Part shown: positions 1 to 11,791 of the stretch, one piece after another
Layout: each line of letters starts with the position of its first letter
Position numbering within the stretch: the first letter of the stretch is position 1
Assembly (NCBI GenBank): GCA_037013495.1
Contig: CM072807.1
Span: 32,282,802 to 32,346,801, forward strand
Origin: Hippophae tibetana
Taxonomy: Eukaryota > Streptophyta > Magnoliopsida > Rosales > Elaeagnaceae
DNA length: 64,000 nt
Reading direction: 5' to 3'
Made by a program: the position numbers and the translations under genes
Notes under the pieces: generated by a model
Told to the model about the DNA's origin: nothing
Database searches by the model: none
The model's input: only the letters and a program-made list of their open reading frames with translations

Positions 1-118
1 CTAGGCAAAATAGAGATTTTTTCAAAAATGTCTCTCATAGCAAATGTTAGAATACAATTCAATGCAGAAACATTCAAAAAATCTTATGAACGCATAATTT
101 AAATGCAGCGGAAACAAA
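1..118. repeat. Partial satellite monomer at left edge
   Basis: This is the last ~118 bp of a monomer whose start lies outside the window. It begins with the 'ctaggcaaaatagag' version of the tail, which marks the type-2 tail class (monomers E and F of HOR A). This fits an F monomer sitting directly before the A monomer at 119, so HOR A probably continues leftward beyond the window. Confidence 0.9.
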
Positions 119-655
119 ATGGATTGTAAATATACCTCCTCCCATTGTTCAAAAGTATTTTGTTTTGAAAAAGTCCATCTTCAACCTCCAACCGTCTCAA
201 CCCGGCCCGGTTTCACCCAAACGTATTCTCGGCCCTATCTTGATTTTCTCGTGACAGAATCCAGTGTTCTTTTTATCAAAATTCTCATAATACGATTTCT
301 GAGTGATTCATTTTCCCAATTTGAAGTAAATACATCATTTTAAATAAAAATTTAATTAATGAAGTAAATAAATACCGACGATAAGTCGCATTTATTTTCA
401 AGTTTAAATTCATAGAATCACTCAAAAAAATATTAAAACAATTTAAAATTACCATATGCATCAAAAACAAGCAAAATAAAAAACCTAAAATTTTAATTCT
501 CGTGACACTCAGCAAAACAGAGATTCTTTCAAAAATGTCTCTCATAGTAAATGTTAGAATACAATTCAATGCAGAAACATTCAAAAACTCTTATGAACGC
601 ATAATTTAAATGCAGCGGAAACAAAATGGATTGTAAATATACCTCCTCCCATTGT

Positions 656-675
656 TCAAAAGAATTTTGTTTTGA
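656..675. other. Inverted repeat with variable loop and T-run (example copy)
   Basis: TCAAAA at 656-661 pairs with TTTTGA at 670-675 around an 8-base loop. The loop's second and third bases vary among GAA, GTA and GAT between monomers, and in many monomers (13822, 20929, 24993, 25501, 28045, 36680, 38712, 47852, 49377) the loop is replaced by a T-run. It is the most length-variable point in the monomer. Confidence 0.6.
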
Positions 676-690
676 AAAAGTCCATCTTCA

Positions 691-745
691 ACCTCCAACC
701 GTGTCAACCCGGCCCGGTTTCACCCAAACGTATTCTCGGCCGTAT
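691..745. other. GC-rich island of the monomer (example copy)
   Basis: 32 of 55 bases are G or C, against about 20% in the AT-rich half of the same monomer. It includes a 14-nt near-palindrome, AACCCGGCCCGGTT at 706-719, with one mismatched pair (710/715). The island is among the best conserved parts of most monomers and is the part most altered in the W subfamily. It also holds the only cluster of CpG sites in the unit. Confidence 0.85.
712..728 (-). other. CENP-B-box-like 17-mer (example copy)
   Basis: On the minus strand the 17 bases read TTTGGGTGAAACCGGGC. Against the essential CENP-B box core NTTCGNNNNANNCGGGN, eight of nine fixed positions match; position 4 is G where C is required. 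The motif recurs in most canonical monomers and is degraded in W-type ones. CENP-B binding is established for mammals. One mismatch at a core position may abolish binding, and a chance match at this level within a 508-bp unit is not rare. Confidence 0.4.
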
Positions 746-882
746 CTTGATTTTCTGGTCATAGAATCCAGTGTTCTTCTTATCAAAATTCTCATAATAC
801 GATTTCTGGGTTATTCATCGTCCCAATTTGAAGAAAATACATCATTTTAAATAAAAATTTAATTAATGAAGTAAATAAATAC

Positions 883-895
883 CGACTATAAGTCG
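883..895. other. Short perfect hairpin CGACT-ATA-AGTCG (example copy)
   Basis: A 5-bp perfect stem with a 3-base centre. In monomers with 'gacgataagtcg' the stem falls to 4 bp, and in type-2 tails ('gacaataagtcag') to 3 bp, so it is a class-specific difference and not an array-wide constant. Confidence 0.5.
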
Positions 896-927
896 CATTT
901 ATTTTCAAGTTTAAATTCATAGAATCA

Positions 928-1002
928 CTCAAAAAAAATATTAAAACAATTTAAAATTACCATATGCATCAAAAACAAGCAAAATAAAAAACCTAAAATT
1001 TT
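928..1002. other. A-tract-rich segment with ~10-bp spacing, predicted curved DNA (example copy)
   Basis: Runs of four or more A (or A/T blocks such as AAAATTTT) are centred at about 934, 944, 954, 973, 982, 988 and 998. Most spacings are 9 to 10 bp or about twice that, close to one helical turn. Phased A-tracts are known to bend DNA and are common in satellites. The segment is present in all monomers with small changes in A-run length. Confidence 0.6.
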
Positions 1003-1026
1003 AATTCTCGTGAAACTCAGCAAAGT

Positions 1027-1050
1027 AGAGATTTTTTCAAAAATGTCTCT
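1027..1050. other. 24-nt imperfect dyad, present in both tail classes (example copy)
   Basis: AGAGA at 1027-1031 is the reverse complement of TCTCT at 1046-1050, with T- and A-runs pairing inside. Folding end to end, nine of the eleven outer pairs are Watson-Crick, one is G-T and one is a mismatch. Unlike the 883-895 hairpin, it is kept in nearly every monomer, including type-2 tails, with rare changes in the T-run length (for example near 39121 and 49786). Confidence 0.55.
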
Positions 1051-3162
1051 CATAGCAAATGTTAGAATATAATTCAATGGAGAAACATTCAAAAATTCTT
1101 ATGAACACATAATTTAAATGCAGCGGAAACAAAATGGATTGTAAATATACCTCCTCCCATTGTTCAAAAGATTTTTGTTTTGAAAAAGTCCATCTTCAAC
1201 CTCCAACCGTGTCAACCCGGCCCGGTTTCACCCAAACGTATTCTCGGCCGTATCTTGATTTTCTGGTCACAGAATCCAGTGTTCTTCTTATCAAAATTCT
1301 CATAATCCTATTTCTGAGTGATTCATGGTCCCAATTTGAAGAAAATACATCATTTTTAATAAAAATTTAATTAATGAAGTAAATAAATTCCGACGATAAG
1401 TCGCATTTATTTTCAAGTTTAAATTCATAGAATCACTCAAAAAAAATATTAAAACAATTTAAAATTACCATATGCATCAAAAACAAGCAAAATAAAAAAC
1501 CTAAAATTTTAATTCTCGTGAAACTCAGCAAAACAGAGATTTTTTCAAAAATGTCTCTCATAGCAAATGTTAGAATACAATTCAATGCATAAACATTCAA
1601 AAACTCTTATGAACGCATAATTTAAATGCAGCGGAAACAATATGGATTGTAAATATACCTCCTCCCATTGTTCAAAAGAATTTTGTTTTGAAAAAGTCCA
1701 TCTTCAACCTCCAACCGTGTCAACCCGGCCCGGTTTCACCCAAATGTATTCTCGGCCCTATCTTGATTTTCTGGTGACAGAATCCAGTGTTCTTCTTATC
1801 AAAATTCTCATAATACGATTTCTGAGTGATTCATTTTCCCATTTTGAAGTAAATACATCATTTTAAATAAAAATTTAATTAATGAAGTAAATAAATACCA
1901 ACGATAAGTCGCATTTATTTTCAAGTTTAAATTCATAGAATCACTCAAAAAAATATTAAAACAATTTAAAATTACCATATGCATCAAAAACAAGCAAAAT
2001 AAAAAACCTAAAATTTTAATTCTCGTGAAACTCAGCAAAACAGAGATTTTTTCAAAAATGTCTCTCATTGTAAATGTTAGAATACAATTCAATGCAGAAA
2101 CATTCAAAAACTCTTATGAACGCATAATTTAAATGCAGCGGAAACAAAATGGAATGTAAATATACCTCCTCCCATTGTTCAAAAGAATTTTGTTCTGAAA
2201 AAGTCCATCTTCAACCTCCAACCGTGTCAACCCGGCCCGGCTTCACCCAAACGTATTCTCGGCCCTATCTTGATTTTCTCGTGATAGAATCCAGTGTTCT
2301 TCTTATCAAAATTCTCATAATACGATTTCTGAGTGATTCATTTTCCCAATTTGTAGTAAATACATCATTTTAAATAAAAATGTAATTAATGAAGTAAATA
2401 AATACCGACAATAAGTCAGATTTATTTTATAGTTTAAATTCACAGAATTACTCCAAAAAATATTAAAAAAATTTAAAATTAAGATATGCATCAAAAACAA
2501 ACAAAATAAAAAACCTAAAATTTTAATTCTCGTGAAACTAGGCAAAATAGAGATTTTTTCAAAAATGTCTCTCATAGCAAATGTTAGAATACAATTCAAT
2601 GCAGAAACATTCAAAAACTCTTATGAACGCATAATTTAAATGCAGCGGAAACAAAATGGATTGTAAATATACCTCCTCCCATTGTTCAAAAGTATTTTGT
2701 TTTGAAAAAGTCCATCTTCAACCTCCAACCGTGTCAACCCGGCCCGGTTTCACCCAAACGTATTCTCGGCCCTATCTTGATTTTCTCGTGATAGAATCCA
2801 GTGTTCTTCTTATCAAAATTCTCATAATACGATTTCTGAGTGATTCATTTTCCCAATTTGTAGTAAATACATCATTTTAAATAAAAATGTAATTAATGAA
2901 GTAAATAAATACCGACAATAAGTCAGATTTATTTTATAGTTTAAATTCACAGAATTACTCCAAAAAATATTAAAAAAATTTAAAATTAAGATATGCATCA
3001 AAAACAAACAAAATAAAAAACCTAAAATTTTAATTCTCGTGAAACTAGGCAAAATAGAGATTTTTTCAAAAATGTCTCTCATAGCAAATGTTAGAATACA
3101 ATTCAATGCAGAAACATTCAAAAACTCTTATGAACGCATAATTTAAATGCAGCGGAAACAAA

Positions 3163-5192
3163 ATGGATTGTAAATATACCTCCTCCCATTGTTCAAAAGT
3201 ATTTTGTTTTGAAAAAGTCCATCTTCAACCTCCAACCGTCTCAACCCGGCCCGGTTTCACCCAAACGTATTCTCGGCCCTATCTTGATTTTCTCGTGACA
3301 GAATCCAGTGTTCTTTTTATCAAAATTCTCATAATACGATTTCTGAGTGATTCATTTTCCCAATTTGAAGTAAATACATCATTTTAAATAAAAATTTAAT
3401 TAATGAAGTAAATAAATACCGACGATAAGTCGCATTTATTTTCAAGTTTAAATTCATAGAATCACTCAAAAAAATATTAAAACAATTTAAAATTACCATA
3501 TGCATCAAAAACAAGCAAAATAAAAAACCTAAAATTTTAATTCTCGTGACACTCAGCAAAACAGAGATTCTTTCAAAAATGTCTCTCATAGTAAATGTTA
3601 GAATACAATTCAATGCAGAAACATTCAAAAACTCTTATGAACGCATAATTTAAATGCAGCGGAAACAAAATGGATTGTAAATATACCTCCTCCCATTGTT
3701 CAAAAGAATTTTGTTTTGAAAAAGTCCATCTTCAACCTCCAACCGTGTCAACCCGGCCCGGTTTCACCCAAACGTATTCTCGGCCGTATCTTGATTTTCT
3801 GGTCATAGAATCCAGTGTTCTTCTTATCAAAATTCTCATAATACGATTTCTGGGTTATTCATCGTCCCAATTTGAAGAAAATACATCATTTTAAATAAAA
3901 ATTTAATTAATGAAGTAAATAAATACCGACTATAAGTCGCATTTATTTTCAAGTTTAAATTCATAGAATCACTCAAAAAAAATATTAAAACAATTTAAAA
4001 TTACCATATGCATCAAAAACAAGCAAAATAAAAAACCTAAAATTTTAATTCTCGTGAAACTCAGCAAAGTAGAGATTTTTTCAAAAATGTCTCTCATAGC
4101 AAATGTTAGAATATAATTCAATGGAGAAACATTCAAAAATTCTTATGAACACATAATTTAAATGCAGCGGAAACAAAATGGATTGTAAATATACCTCCTC
4201 CCATTGTTCAAAAGATTTTTGTTTTGAAAAAGTCCATCTTCAACCTCCAACCGTGTCAACCCGGCCCGGTTTCACCCAAACGTATTCTCGGCCGTATCTT
4301 GATTTTCTGGTCACAGAATCCAGTGTTCTTCTTATCAAAATTCTCATAATCCTATTTCTGAGTGATTCATGGTCCCAATTTGAAGAAAATACATCATTTT
4401 TAATAAAAATTTAATTAATGAAGTAAATAAATTCCGACGATAAGTCGCATTTATTTTCAAGTTTAAATTCATAGAATCACTCAAAAAAAATATTAAAACA
4501 ATTTAAAATTACCATATGCATCAAAAACAAGCAAAATAAAAAACCTAAAATTTTAATTCTCGTGAAACTCAGCAAAACAGAGATTTTTTCAAAAATGTCT
4601 CTCATAGCAAATGTTAGAATACAATTCAATGCATAAACATTCAAAAACTCTTATGAACGCATAATTTAAATGCAGCGGAAACAAAATGGATTGTAAATAT
4701 ACCTCCTCCCATTGTTCAAAAGTATTTTGTTTTGAAAAAGTCCATCTTCAACCTCCAACCGTGTCAACCCGGCCCGGTTTCACCCAAACGTATTCTCGGC
4801 CCTATCTTGATTTTCTCGTGATAGAATCCAGTGTTCTTCTTATCAAAATTCTCATAATACGATTTCTGAGTGATTCATTTTCCCAATTTGTAGTAAATAC
4901 ATCATTTTAAATAAAAATGTAATTAATGAAGTAAATAAATACCGACAATAAGTCAGATTTATTTTATAGTTTAAATTCACAGAATTACTCCAAAAAATAT
5001 TAAAAAAATTTAAAATTAAGATATGCATCAAAAACAAACAAAATAAAAAACCTAAAATTTTAATTCTCGTGAAACTAGGCAAAATAGAGATTTTTTCAAA
5101 AATGTCTCTCATAGCAAATGTTAGAATACAATTCAATGCAGAAACATTCAAAAACTCTTATGAACGCATAATTTAAATGCAGCGGAAACAAA
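3163..5192. repeat. HOR A, copy 2: four-monomer deletion form A-B-C-F (2,030 bp)
   Basis: Monomers at 3163 (A), 3670 (B), 4178 (C) and 4686 (F) match copy 1, but D and E are absent. The unit is 1,014 bp shorter, exactly the D+E length. C keeps its own tail, with 'gcataaac' near 4631, while the following anchor has the E/F-type 'acaaaatgg' rather than the D-type 'acaatatgg'. The join therefore lies between about 4635 and 4684. A loss of exactly two monomers in register fits unequal crossing-over between C and E leaders. Confidence 0.92.
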
Positions 5193-8100
5193 ATGGATTG
5201 TAAATATACCTCCTCCCATTGTTCAAAAGTATTTTGTTTTGAAAAAGTCCATCTTCAACCTCCAACCGTCTCAACCCGGCCCGGTTTCACCCAAACGTAT
5301 TCTCGGCCCTATCTTGATTTTCTCGTGACAGAATCCAGTGTTCTTTTTATCAAAATTCTCATAATACGATTTCTGAGTGATTCATTTTCCCAATTTGAAG
5401 TAAATACATCATTTTAAATAAAAATTTAATTAATGAAGTAAATAAATACCGACGATAAGTCGCATTTATTTTCAAGTTTAAATTCATAGAATCACTCAAA
5501 AAAATATTAAAACAATTTAAAATTACCATATGCATCAAAAACAAGCAAAATAAAAAACCTAAAATTTTAATTCTCGTGACACTCAGCAAAACAGAGATTC
5601 TTTCAAAAATGTCTCTCATAGTAAATGTTAGAATACAATTCAATGCAGAAACATTCAAAAACTCTTATGAACGCATAATTTAAATGCAGCGGAAACAAAA
5701 TGGATTGTAAATATACCTCCTCCCATTGTTCAAAAGAATTTTGTTTTGAAAAAGTCCATCTTCAACCTCCAACCGTGTCAACCCGGCCCGGTTTCACCCA
5801 AACGTATTCTCGGCCGTATCTTGATTTTCTGGTCATAGAATCCAGTGTTCTTCTTATCAAAATTCTCATAATACGATTTCTGGGTTATTCATCGTCCCAA
5901 TTTGAAGAAAATACATCATTTTAAATAAAAATTTAATTAATGAAGTAAATAAATACCGACTATAAGTCGCATTTATTTTCAAGTTTAAATTCATAGAATC
6001 ACTCAAAAAAAATATTAAAACAATTTAAAATTACCATATGCATCAAAAACAAGCAAAATAAAAAACCTAAAATTTTAATTCTCGTGAAACTCAGCAAAGT
6101 AGAGATTTTTTCAAAAATGTCTCTCATAGCAAATGTTAGAATATAATTCAATGGAGAAACATTCAAAAATTCTTATGAACACATAATTTAAATGCAGCGG
6201 AAACAAAATGGATTGTAAATATACCTCCTCCCATTGTTCAAAAGATTTTTGTTTTGAAAAAGTCCATCTTCAACCTCCAACCGTGTCAACCCGGCCCGGT
6301 TTCACCCAAACGTATTCTCGGCCGTATCTTGATTTTCTGGTCACAGAATCCAGTGTTCTTCTTATCAAAATTCTCATAATCCTATTTCTGAGTGATTCAT
6401 GGTCCCAATTTGAAGAAAATACATCATTTTTAATAAAAATTTAATTAATGAAGTAAATAAATTCCGACGATAAGTCGCATTTATTTTCAAGTTTAAATTC
6501 ATAGAATCACTCAAAAAAAATATTAAAACAATTTAAAATTACCATATGCATCAAAAACAAGCAAAATAAAAAACCTAAAATTTTAATTCTCGTGAAACTC
6601 AGCAAAACAGAGATTTTTTCAAAAATGTCTCTCATAGCAAATGTTAGAATACAATTCAATGCATAAACATTCAAAAACTCTTATGAACGCATAATTTAAA
6701 TGCAGCGGAAACAATATGGATTGTAAATATACCTCCTCCCATTGTTCAAAAGAATTTTGTTTTGAAAAAGTCCATCTTCAACCTCCAACCGTGTCAACCC
6801 GGCCCGGTTTCACCCAAATGTATTCTCGGCCCTATCTTGATTTTCTGGTGACAGAATCCAGTGTTCTTCTTATCAAAATTCTCATAATACGATTTCTGAG
6901 TGATTCATTTTCCCATTTTGAAGTAAATACATCATTTTAAATAAAAATTTAATTAATGAAGTAAATAAATACCAACGATAAGTCGCATTTATTTTCAAGT
7001 TTAAATTCATAGAATCACTCAAAAAAATATTAAAACAATTTAAAATTACCATATGCATCAAAAACAAGCAAAATAAAAAACCTAAAATTTTAATTCTCGT
7101 GAAACTCAGCAAAACAGAGATTTTTTCAAAAATGTCTCTCATTGTAAATGTTAGAATACAATTCAATGCAGAAACATTCAAAAACTCTTATGAACGCATA
7201 ATTTAAATGCAGCGGAAACAAAATGGAATGTAAATATACCTCCTCCCATTGTTCAAAAGAATTTTGTTCTGAAAAAGTCCATCTTCAACCTCCAACCGTG
7301 TCAACCCGGCCCGGCTTCACCCAAACGTATTCTCGGCCCTATCTTGATTTTCTCGTGATAGAATCCAGTGTTCTTCTTATCAAAATTCTCATAATACGAT
7401 TTCTGAGTGATTCATTTTCCCAATTTGTAGTAAATACATCATTTTAAATAAAAATGTAATTAATGAAGTAAATAAATACCGATAATAAGTCAGATTTATT
7501 TTATAGTTTAAATTCACAGAATTACTCCAAAAAATATTAAAAAAATTTAAAATTAAGATATGCATCAAAAACAAACAAAATAAAAAACCTAAAATTTTAA
7601 TTCTCGTGAAACTAGGCAAAATAGAGATTTTTTCAAAAATGTCTCTCATAGCAAATGTTAGAATACAATTCAATGCAGAAACATTCAAAAACTCTTATGA
7701 ACGCATAATTTAAATGCAGCGGAAACAAAATGGATTGTAAATATACCTCCTCCCATTGTTCAAAAGTATTTTGTTTTGAAAAAGTCCATCTTCAACCTCC
7801 AACCGTGTCAACCCGGCCCGGTTTCACCCAAACGTATTCTCGGCCCTATCTTGATTTTCTCGTGATAGAATCCAGTGTTCTTCTTATCAAAATTCTCATA
7901 ATACGATTTCTGAGTGATTCATTTTCCCAATTTGTAGTAAATACATCATTTTAAATAAAAATGTAATTAATGAAGTAAATAAATACCGACAATAAGTCAG
8001 ATTTATTTTATAGTTTAAATTCACAGAATTACTCCAAAAAATATTAAAAAAATTTAAAATTAAGATATGCATCAAAAACAAACAAAATAAAAAACCTAAA

Positions 8101-8236
8101 ATTTTAATTCTCGTGAAACTAGGCAAAATAGAGATTTTTTCAAAAATGTCTCTCATAGCAAATGTTAGAATACAATTCAATGCAGAAACATTCAAAAACT
8201 CTTATGAACGCATAATTTAAATGCAGCGGAAACAAA
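5193..8236. repeat. HOR A, copy 3: six-monomer unit (3,044 bp)
   Basis: Monomers at 5193 (A), 5700 (B), 6208 (C), 6716 (D), 7223 (E) and 7730 (F) repeat copy 1 in order and length. By eye the two are almost identical; the one difference I noticed is 'ccgataataag' near 7488 against 'ccgacaataag' near 2405. Such similarity across 3 kb means recent duplication or conversion. Confidence 0.92.
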
Positions 8237-11200
8237 ATGGATTGTAAATATACCTCCTCCCATTGTTCAAAAGTATTTTGTTTTGAAAAAGTCCATCTTC
8301 AACCTCCAACCGTGTCAACCCGGCCCGGTTTCACCCAAACGTATTCTCGGCCCTATCTTGATTTTCTCGTGATAGAATCCAGTGTTCTTCTTATCAAAAT
8401 TCTCATAATACGATTTCTGAGTGATTCATCGTCCCAATTTGAAGAAAATACATCATTTTAAATAAAAATTTAATTAATGAAGTAAATAAATACCGACGAT
8501 AAGTAACATTTATTTTCAAGTTTAAATTCATAGAATCACTCAAAAAAAATATTAAAACAATTTAAAATTACCATATGCATCAAAAACAAGCAAAATAAAA
8601 AACCTAAAATTTTAATTCTCGTGAAACTCAGCAAAATAGAGATTTTTTCAAAAATGTCTCTCATAGCAAATGTTAGAATACAATTCAATGCAGAAACATT
8701 CAAAAACTCTTATGAACGCATAATTTAAATGCAGCGGAAACAAAATGGATTGTAAATATACCTCCTCCCATTGTTCAAAAGTATTTTGTTTTGAAAAAGT
8801 CCATCTTCAACCTCCAACCGTGTCAACCCGGCCCGGTTTCACCCAAACGTATTCTCGGCCCTATCTTGATTTTCTCGTGACAGAATCCAGTGTTCTTTTT
8901 ATCAAAATTCTCATAATACGATTTCTGAGTGATTCATTTTCCCAATTTGAAGTAAATACATAATTTTAAATAAAAATTTAATTAATGAAGTAAATAAATA
9001 CCGACGATAAGTCGCATTTATTTTCAAGTTTAAATTCATAGAATCACTCAAAAAAAATATTAAAACAATTGAAAATTACCATATGCATCAAAAACAAGCA
9101 AAATAAAAAACCTAAAATTTTAATTCTCGTGACACTCAGCAAAACAGAGATTCTTTCAAAAATGTCTCTCATAGTAAATGTTAGAATACAATTCAATGCA
9201 GAAACATTCAAAAACTCTTATGAACGCATAATTTAAATGCAGCGGAAACAAAATGGATTGTAAATATACCTCCTCCCATTGTTCAAAAGAATTTTGTTCT
9301 GAAAAAGTCCATCTTCAACCTCCAACCGTGTCAACCCGGCCCGGTTTCACCCAAACGTATTCTCGGCCGTATCTTGATTTTCTGGTCATAGAATCCAGTG
9401 TTCTTCTTATCAAAATTCTCATAATACGATTTCTGGGTTATTCATCGTCCCAATTTGAAGAAAATACATCATTTTAAATAAAAATTTAATTAATGAAGTA
9501 AATAAATACCGACTATAAGTCGCATTTATTTTCAAGTTTAAATTCACAGAATCACTCAAAAAAAATATTAAAACAATTTAAAATTACCATATGCATCAAA
9601 AACAAGCAAAATAAAAAACCTAAAATTTTAATTCTCGTGAAACTAGGCAAAGTAGAGATTTTTTCAAAAATGTCTCTCATAGCAAATGTTAGAATATAAT
9701 TCAATGGAGAAACATTCAAAAATTCTTATGAACACATAATTTAAATGCAGCGGAAACAAAATGGATTGTAAATATACCTCCTCCCATTGTTCAAAAGATT
9801 TTTGTTTTGAAAAAGTCCATCTTCAACCTCCAACCGTGTCAACCCGGCCCGGTTTCACCCAAACGTATTCTCGGCCGTATCTTGATTTTCTGGTCATAGA
9901 ATCCAGTGTTCTTCTTATCAAAATTCTCATAATCCTATTTCTGAGTGATTCATGGTCCCAATTTGAAGAAAATACATCATTTTTAATAAAAATTTAATTA
10001 ATGAAGTAAATAAATTCCGACGATAAGTCGCATTTATTTTCAAGTTTAAATTCATAGAATCACTCAAAAAAAATATTAAAACAATTTAAAATTACCATAT
10101 GCATCAAAAACAAGCAAAATAAAAAACCTAAAATTTTAATTCTCGTGAAACTCAGCAAAACAGAGATTTTTTCAAAAATGTCTCTCATAGCAAATGTTAG
10201 AATATAATTCAATGGAGAAACATTCAAAAATTCTTATGAACACATAATTTAAATGCAGCGGAAACAAAATGGATTGTAAATATACCTCCTCCCATTGTTC
10301 AAAAGATTTTTGTTTTGAAAAAGTCCATCTTCAACCTCCAACCGTGTCAACCCGGCCCGGTTTCACCCAAACGTATTCTCGGCCGTATCTTGATTTTCTG
10401 GTCACAGAATCCAGTGTTCTTCTTATCAAAATTCTCATAATACGATTTCTGGGTTATACATCGTCCCAATTTGAAGAAAATACATCATTTTAAATAAAAA
10501 TTTAATTAATGAAGTAAATAAATACCGACGATAAGTAACATTTATTTTCAAGTTTAAATTCATAGAATCACTCAAAAAAAATATTAAAACAATTTAAAAT
10601 TACCATATGCATCAAAAACAAGCAAAATAAAAAACCTAAAATTTTAATTCTCGTGAAACTCAGCAAAACAGAGATTTTTTCAAAAATGTCTCTCATAGCA
10701 AATGTTAGAATACAATTCAATGCAGAAACATTCAAAAACTCTTATGAACGCATAATTTAAATGCAGCGGAAACAAAATGGATTGTAAATATACCTCCTCC
10801 CATTGTACAAAAGAATTTTGTTCTGAAAAAGTCCATCTTCAACCTCCAACCGTGTCAACCCGGCCCGGTTTCACCCAAACGTATTCTCGGCCCTATCTTG
10901 ATTTTCTGGTGATAGAATCGAGTGTTCTTCTTATCAAAATTCTCATAATATGATTTCTGAGTGATTCATTTTCCCAATTTGAAGTAAATACATAATTTTA
11001 AATAAAAATTTAATTAATGAAGTAAATAAATACCGACGATAAGTCGCATTTATTTTCAAGTTTAAATTCATAGAATCACTCAAAAAAAATATTAAAACAA
11101 TTGAAAATTACCATATGCATCAAAAACAAGCAAAATAAAAAACCTAAAATTTTAATTCTCGTGAAACTCAGCAAAACAGAGATTTTTTCATAAATATCTC

Positions 11201-11791
11201 TCATAGCAAATGTTAGAATACAATTCAATGCAGAAACATTCAAAAACTCTTATGAACGCATAATTTATATGCAGCAGAAACAAAATGGATTGTAAATATA
11301 CCTCCTCCCATTGTTCAAAAGAATTTTGTTCTGAAAAAGTCCATCTTCAACCTCCAACCGTGTCAACCCGGCCCGGTTTCACCCAAACATATTCTCGGCC
11401 CTATCTTGATTTTCTCGTGATAGAATCCAGTGTTCTTCTTATCAAAATTCTCATAATACGATTTCTGAGTGATTCATTTTCCCAATTTGTAGTAAATACA
11501 TCATTTTAAATAAAAATGTAATTAATGAAGTAAATAAATACCGACAATAAGTCAGATTTATTTTATAGTTTAAATTCACAGAATTACTCCAAAAAATATT
11601 AAAAAAATTTAAAATTAAGATATGCATCAAAAACAAACAAAATAAAAAACCTAAAATTTTAATTCTCGTGAAACTAGGCAAAATAGAGATTTTTTCAAAA
11701 ATGTCTCTCATAGCAAATGTTAGAATACAATTCAATGCAGAAACATTCAAAAACTCTTATGAACGCATAATTTAAATGCAGCGGAAACAAA
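8237..11791. repeat. Diverged monomers between HOR A and the dimer duplication (7 copies)
   Basis: Monomers start at 8237, 8745, 9253, 9761, 10269, 10777 and 11285. The three at 8745, 9253 and 9761 resemble A, B and C of HOR A in order but carry extra differences, for example 'cataatttt' near 8958 and 'gtgtcaaccc' in place of A's 'gtctcaaccc', so they look like an older A-B-C copy. The one at 10269 mixes C-like and B-like marks. Those at 10777 and 11285 ('ttatatgcagcagaaac' near 11264 between them) recur at 19914 and 20422. Confidence 0.85.

Larger units (their letters stand above)
626..1133. repeat. Reference monomer showing internal layout (508 bp)
   Basis: Used here as the example unit (HOR A monomer B). 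In order it holds the anchor (626-645), a short inverted repeat at the most variable site (656-675), a GC-richer island (691-745), a moderately AT-rich stretch to about 840, a very AT-rich half (841-1020, 36 G+C of 180), a 24-nt dyad (1027-1050), and a leader ending 'aatttaaatgcagcggaaac' just before the next anchor. The phase is arbitrary. The layout holds across the array, with differences in W-type and type-2-tail monomers. Confidence 0.95.
119..3162. repeat. HOR A, copy 1: six-monomer unit A-B-C-D-E-F (3,044 bp)
   Basis: Monomers start at 119 (A), 626 (B), 1134 (C), 1642 (D), 2149 (E) and 2656 (F). Marks that tell them apart: A has 'gtctcaaccc' near 204 and 'cgtgacactcag' near 502; B has 'gggttattcatcg' near 807; C has 'aatcctatttctg' near 1305 and one extra T giving 'catttttaat'; D has 'caatatgg' at its start and 'caaatgtattc'; E has 'atggaatg' at its start; E and F carry the type-2 tail ('gacaataagtcag', 'aaactaggcaaaat'). 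The order and the private variants repeat at 5193, which defines the unit. No coding function is supported. Confidence 0.93.

Noticed and set aside
119-343. Recurring ~74-residue open frames on the plus strand, one per monomer
   Set aside because: They repeat only because the DNA repeats. Differences between copies are mostly amino-acid changing, many copies (for example near 10777, 13822, 15344) are interrupted, and there is no promoter or family similarity. Not called as genes.
285-584. Recurring 61- to 99-residue hydrophobic open frames on the minus strand
   Set aside because: They come from the AT-rich half, where T-rich codons give Phe/Leu/Ile. They vary without sign of protein-level constraint and are truncated in type-2-tail monomers. 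Not called as genes.
759-926. Possible internal subrepeat: TCATAGAATC at 759-768 and 917-926 of the reference monomer
   Set aside because: Only a 10-base match 158 bp apart with no surrounding similarity and not kept in all monomers; too weak to show the unit arose from a shorter repeat.
985-1002. Telomere-like 'aacctaaaa' once per monomer
   Set aside because: A single degenerate partial copy in an AT-rich context, never in tandem CCCTAAA form.
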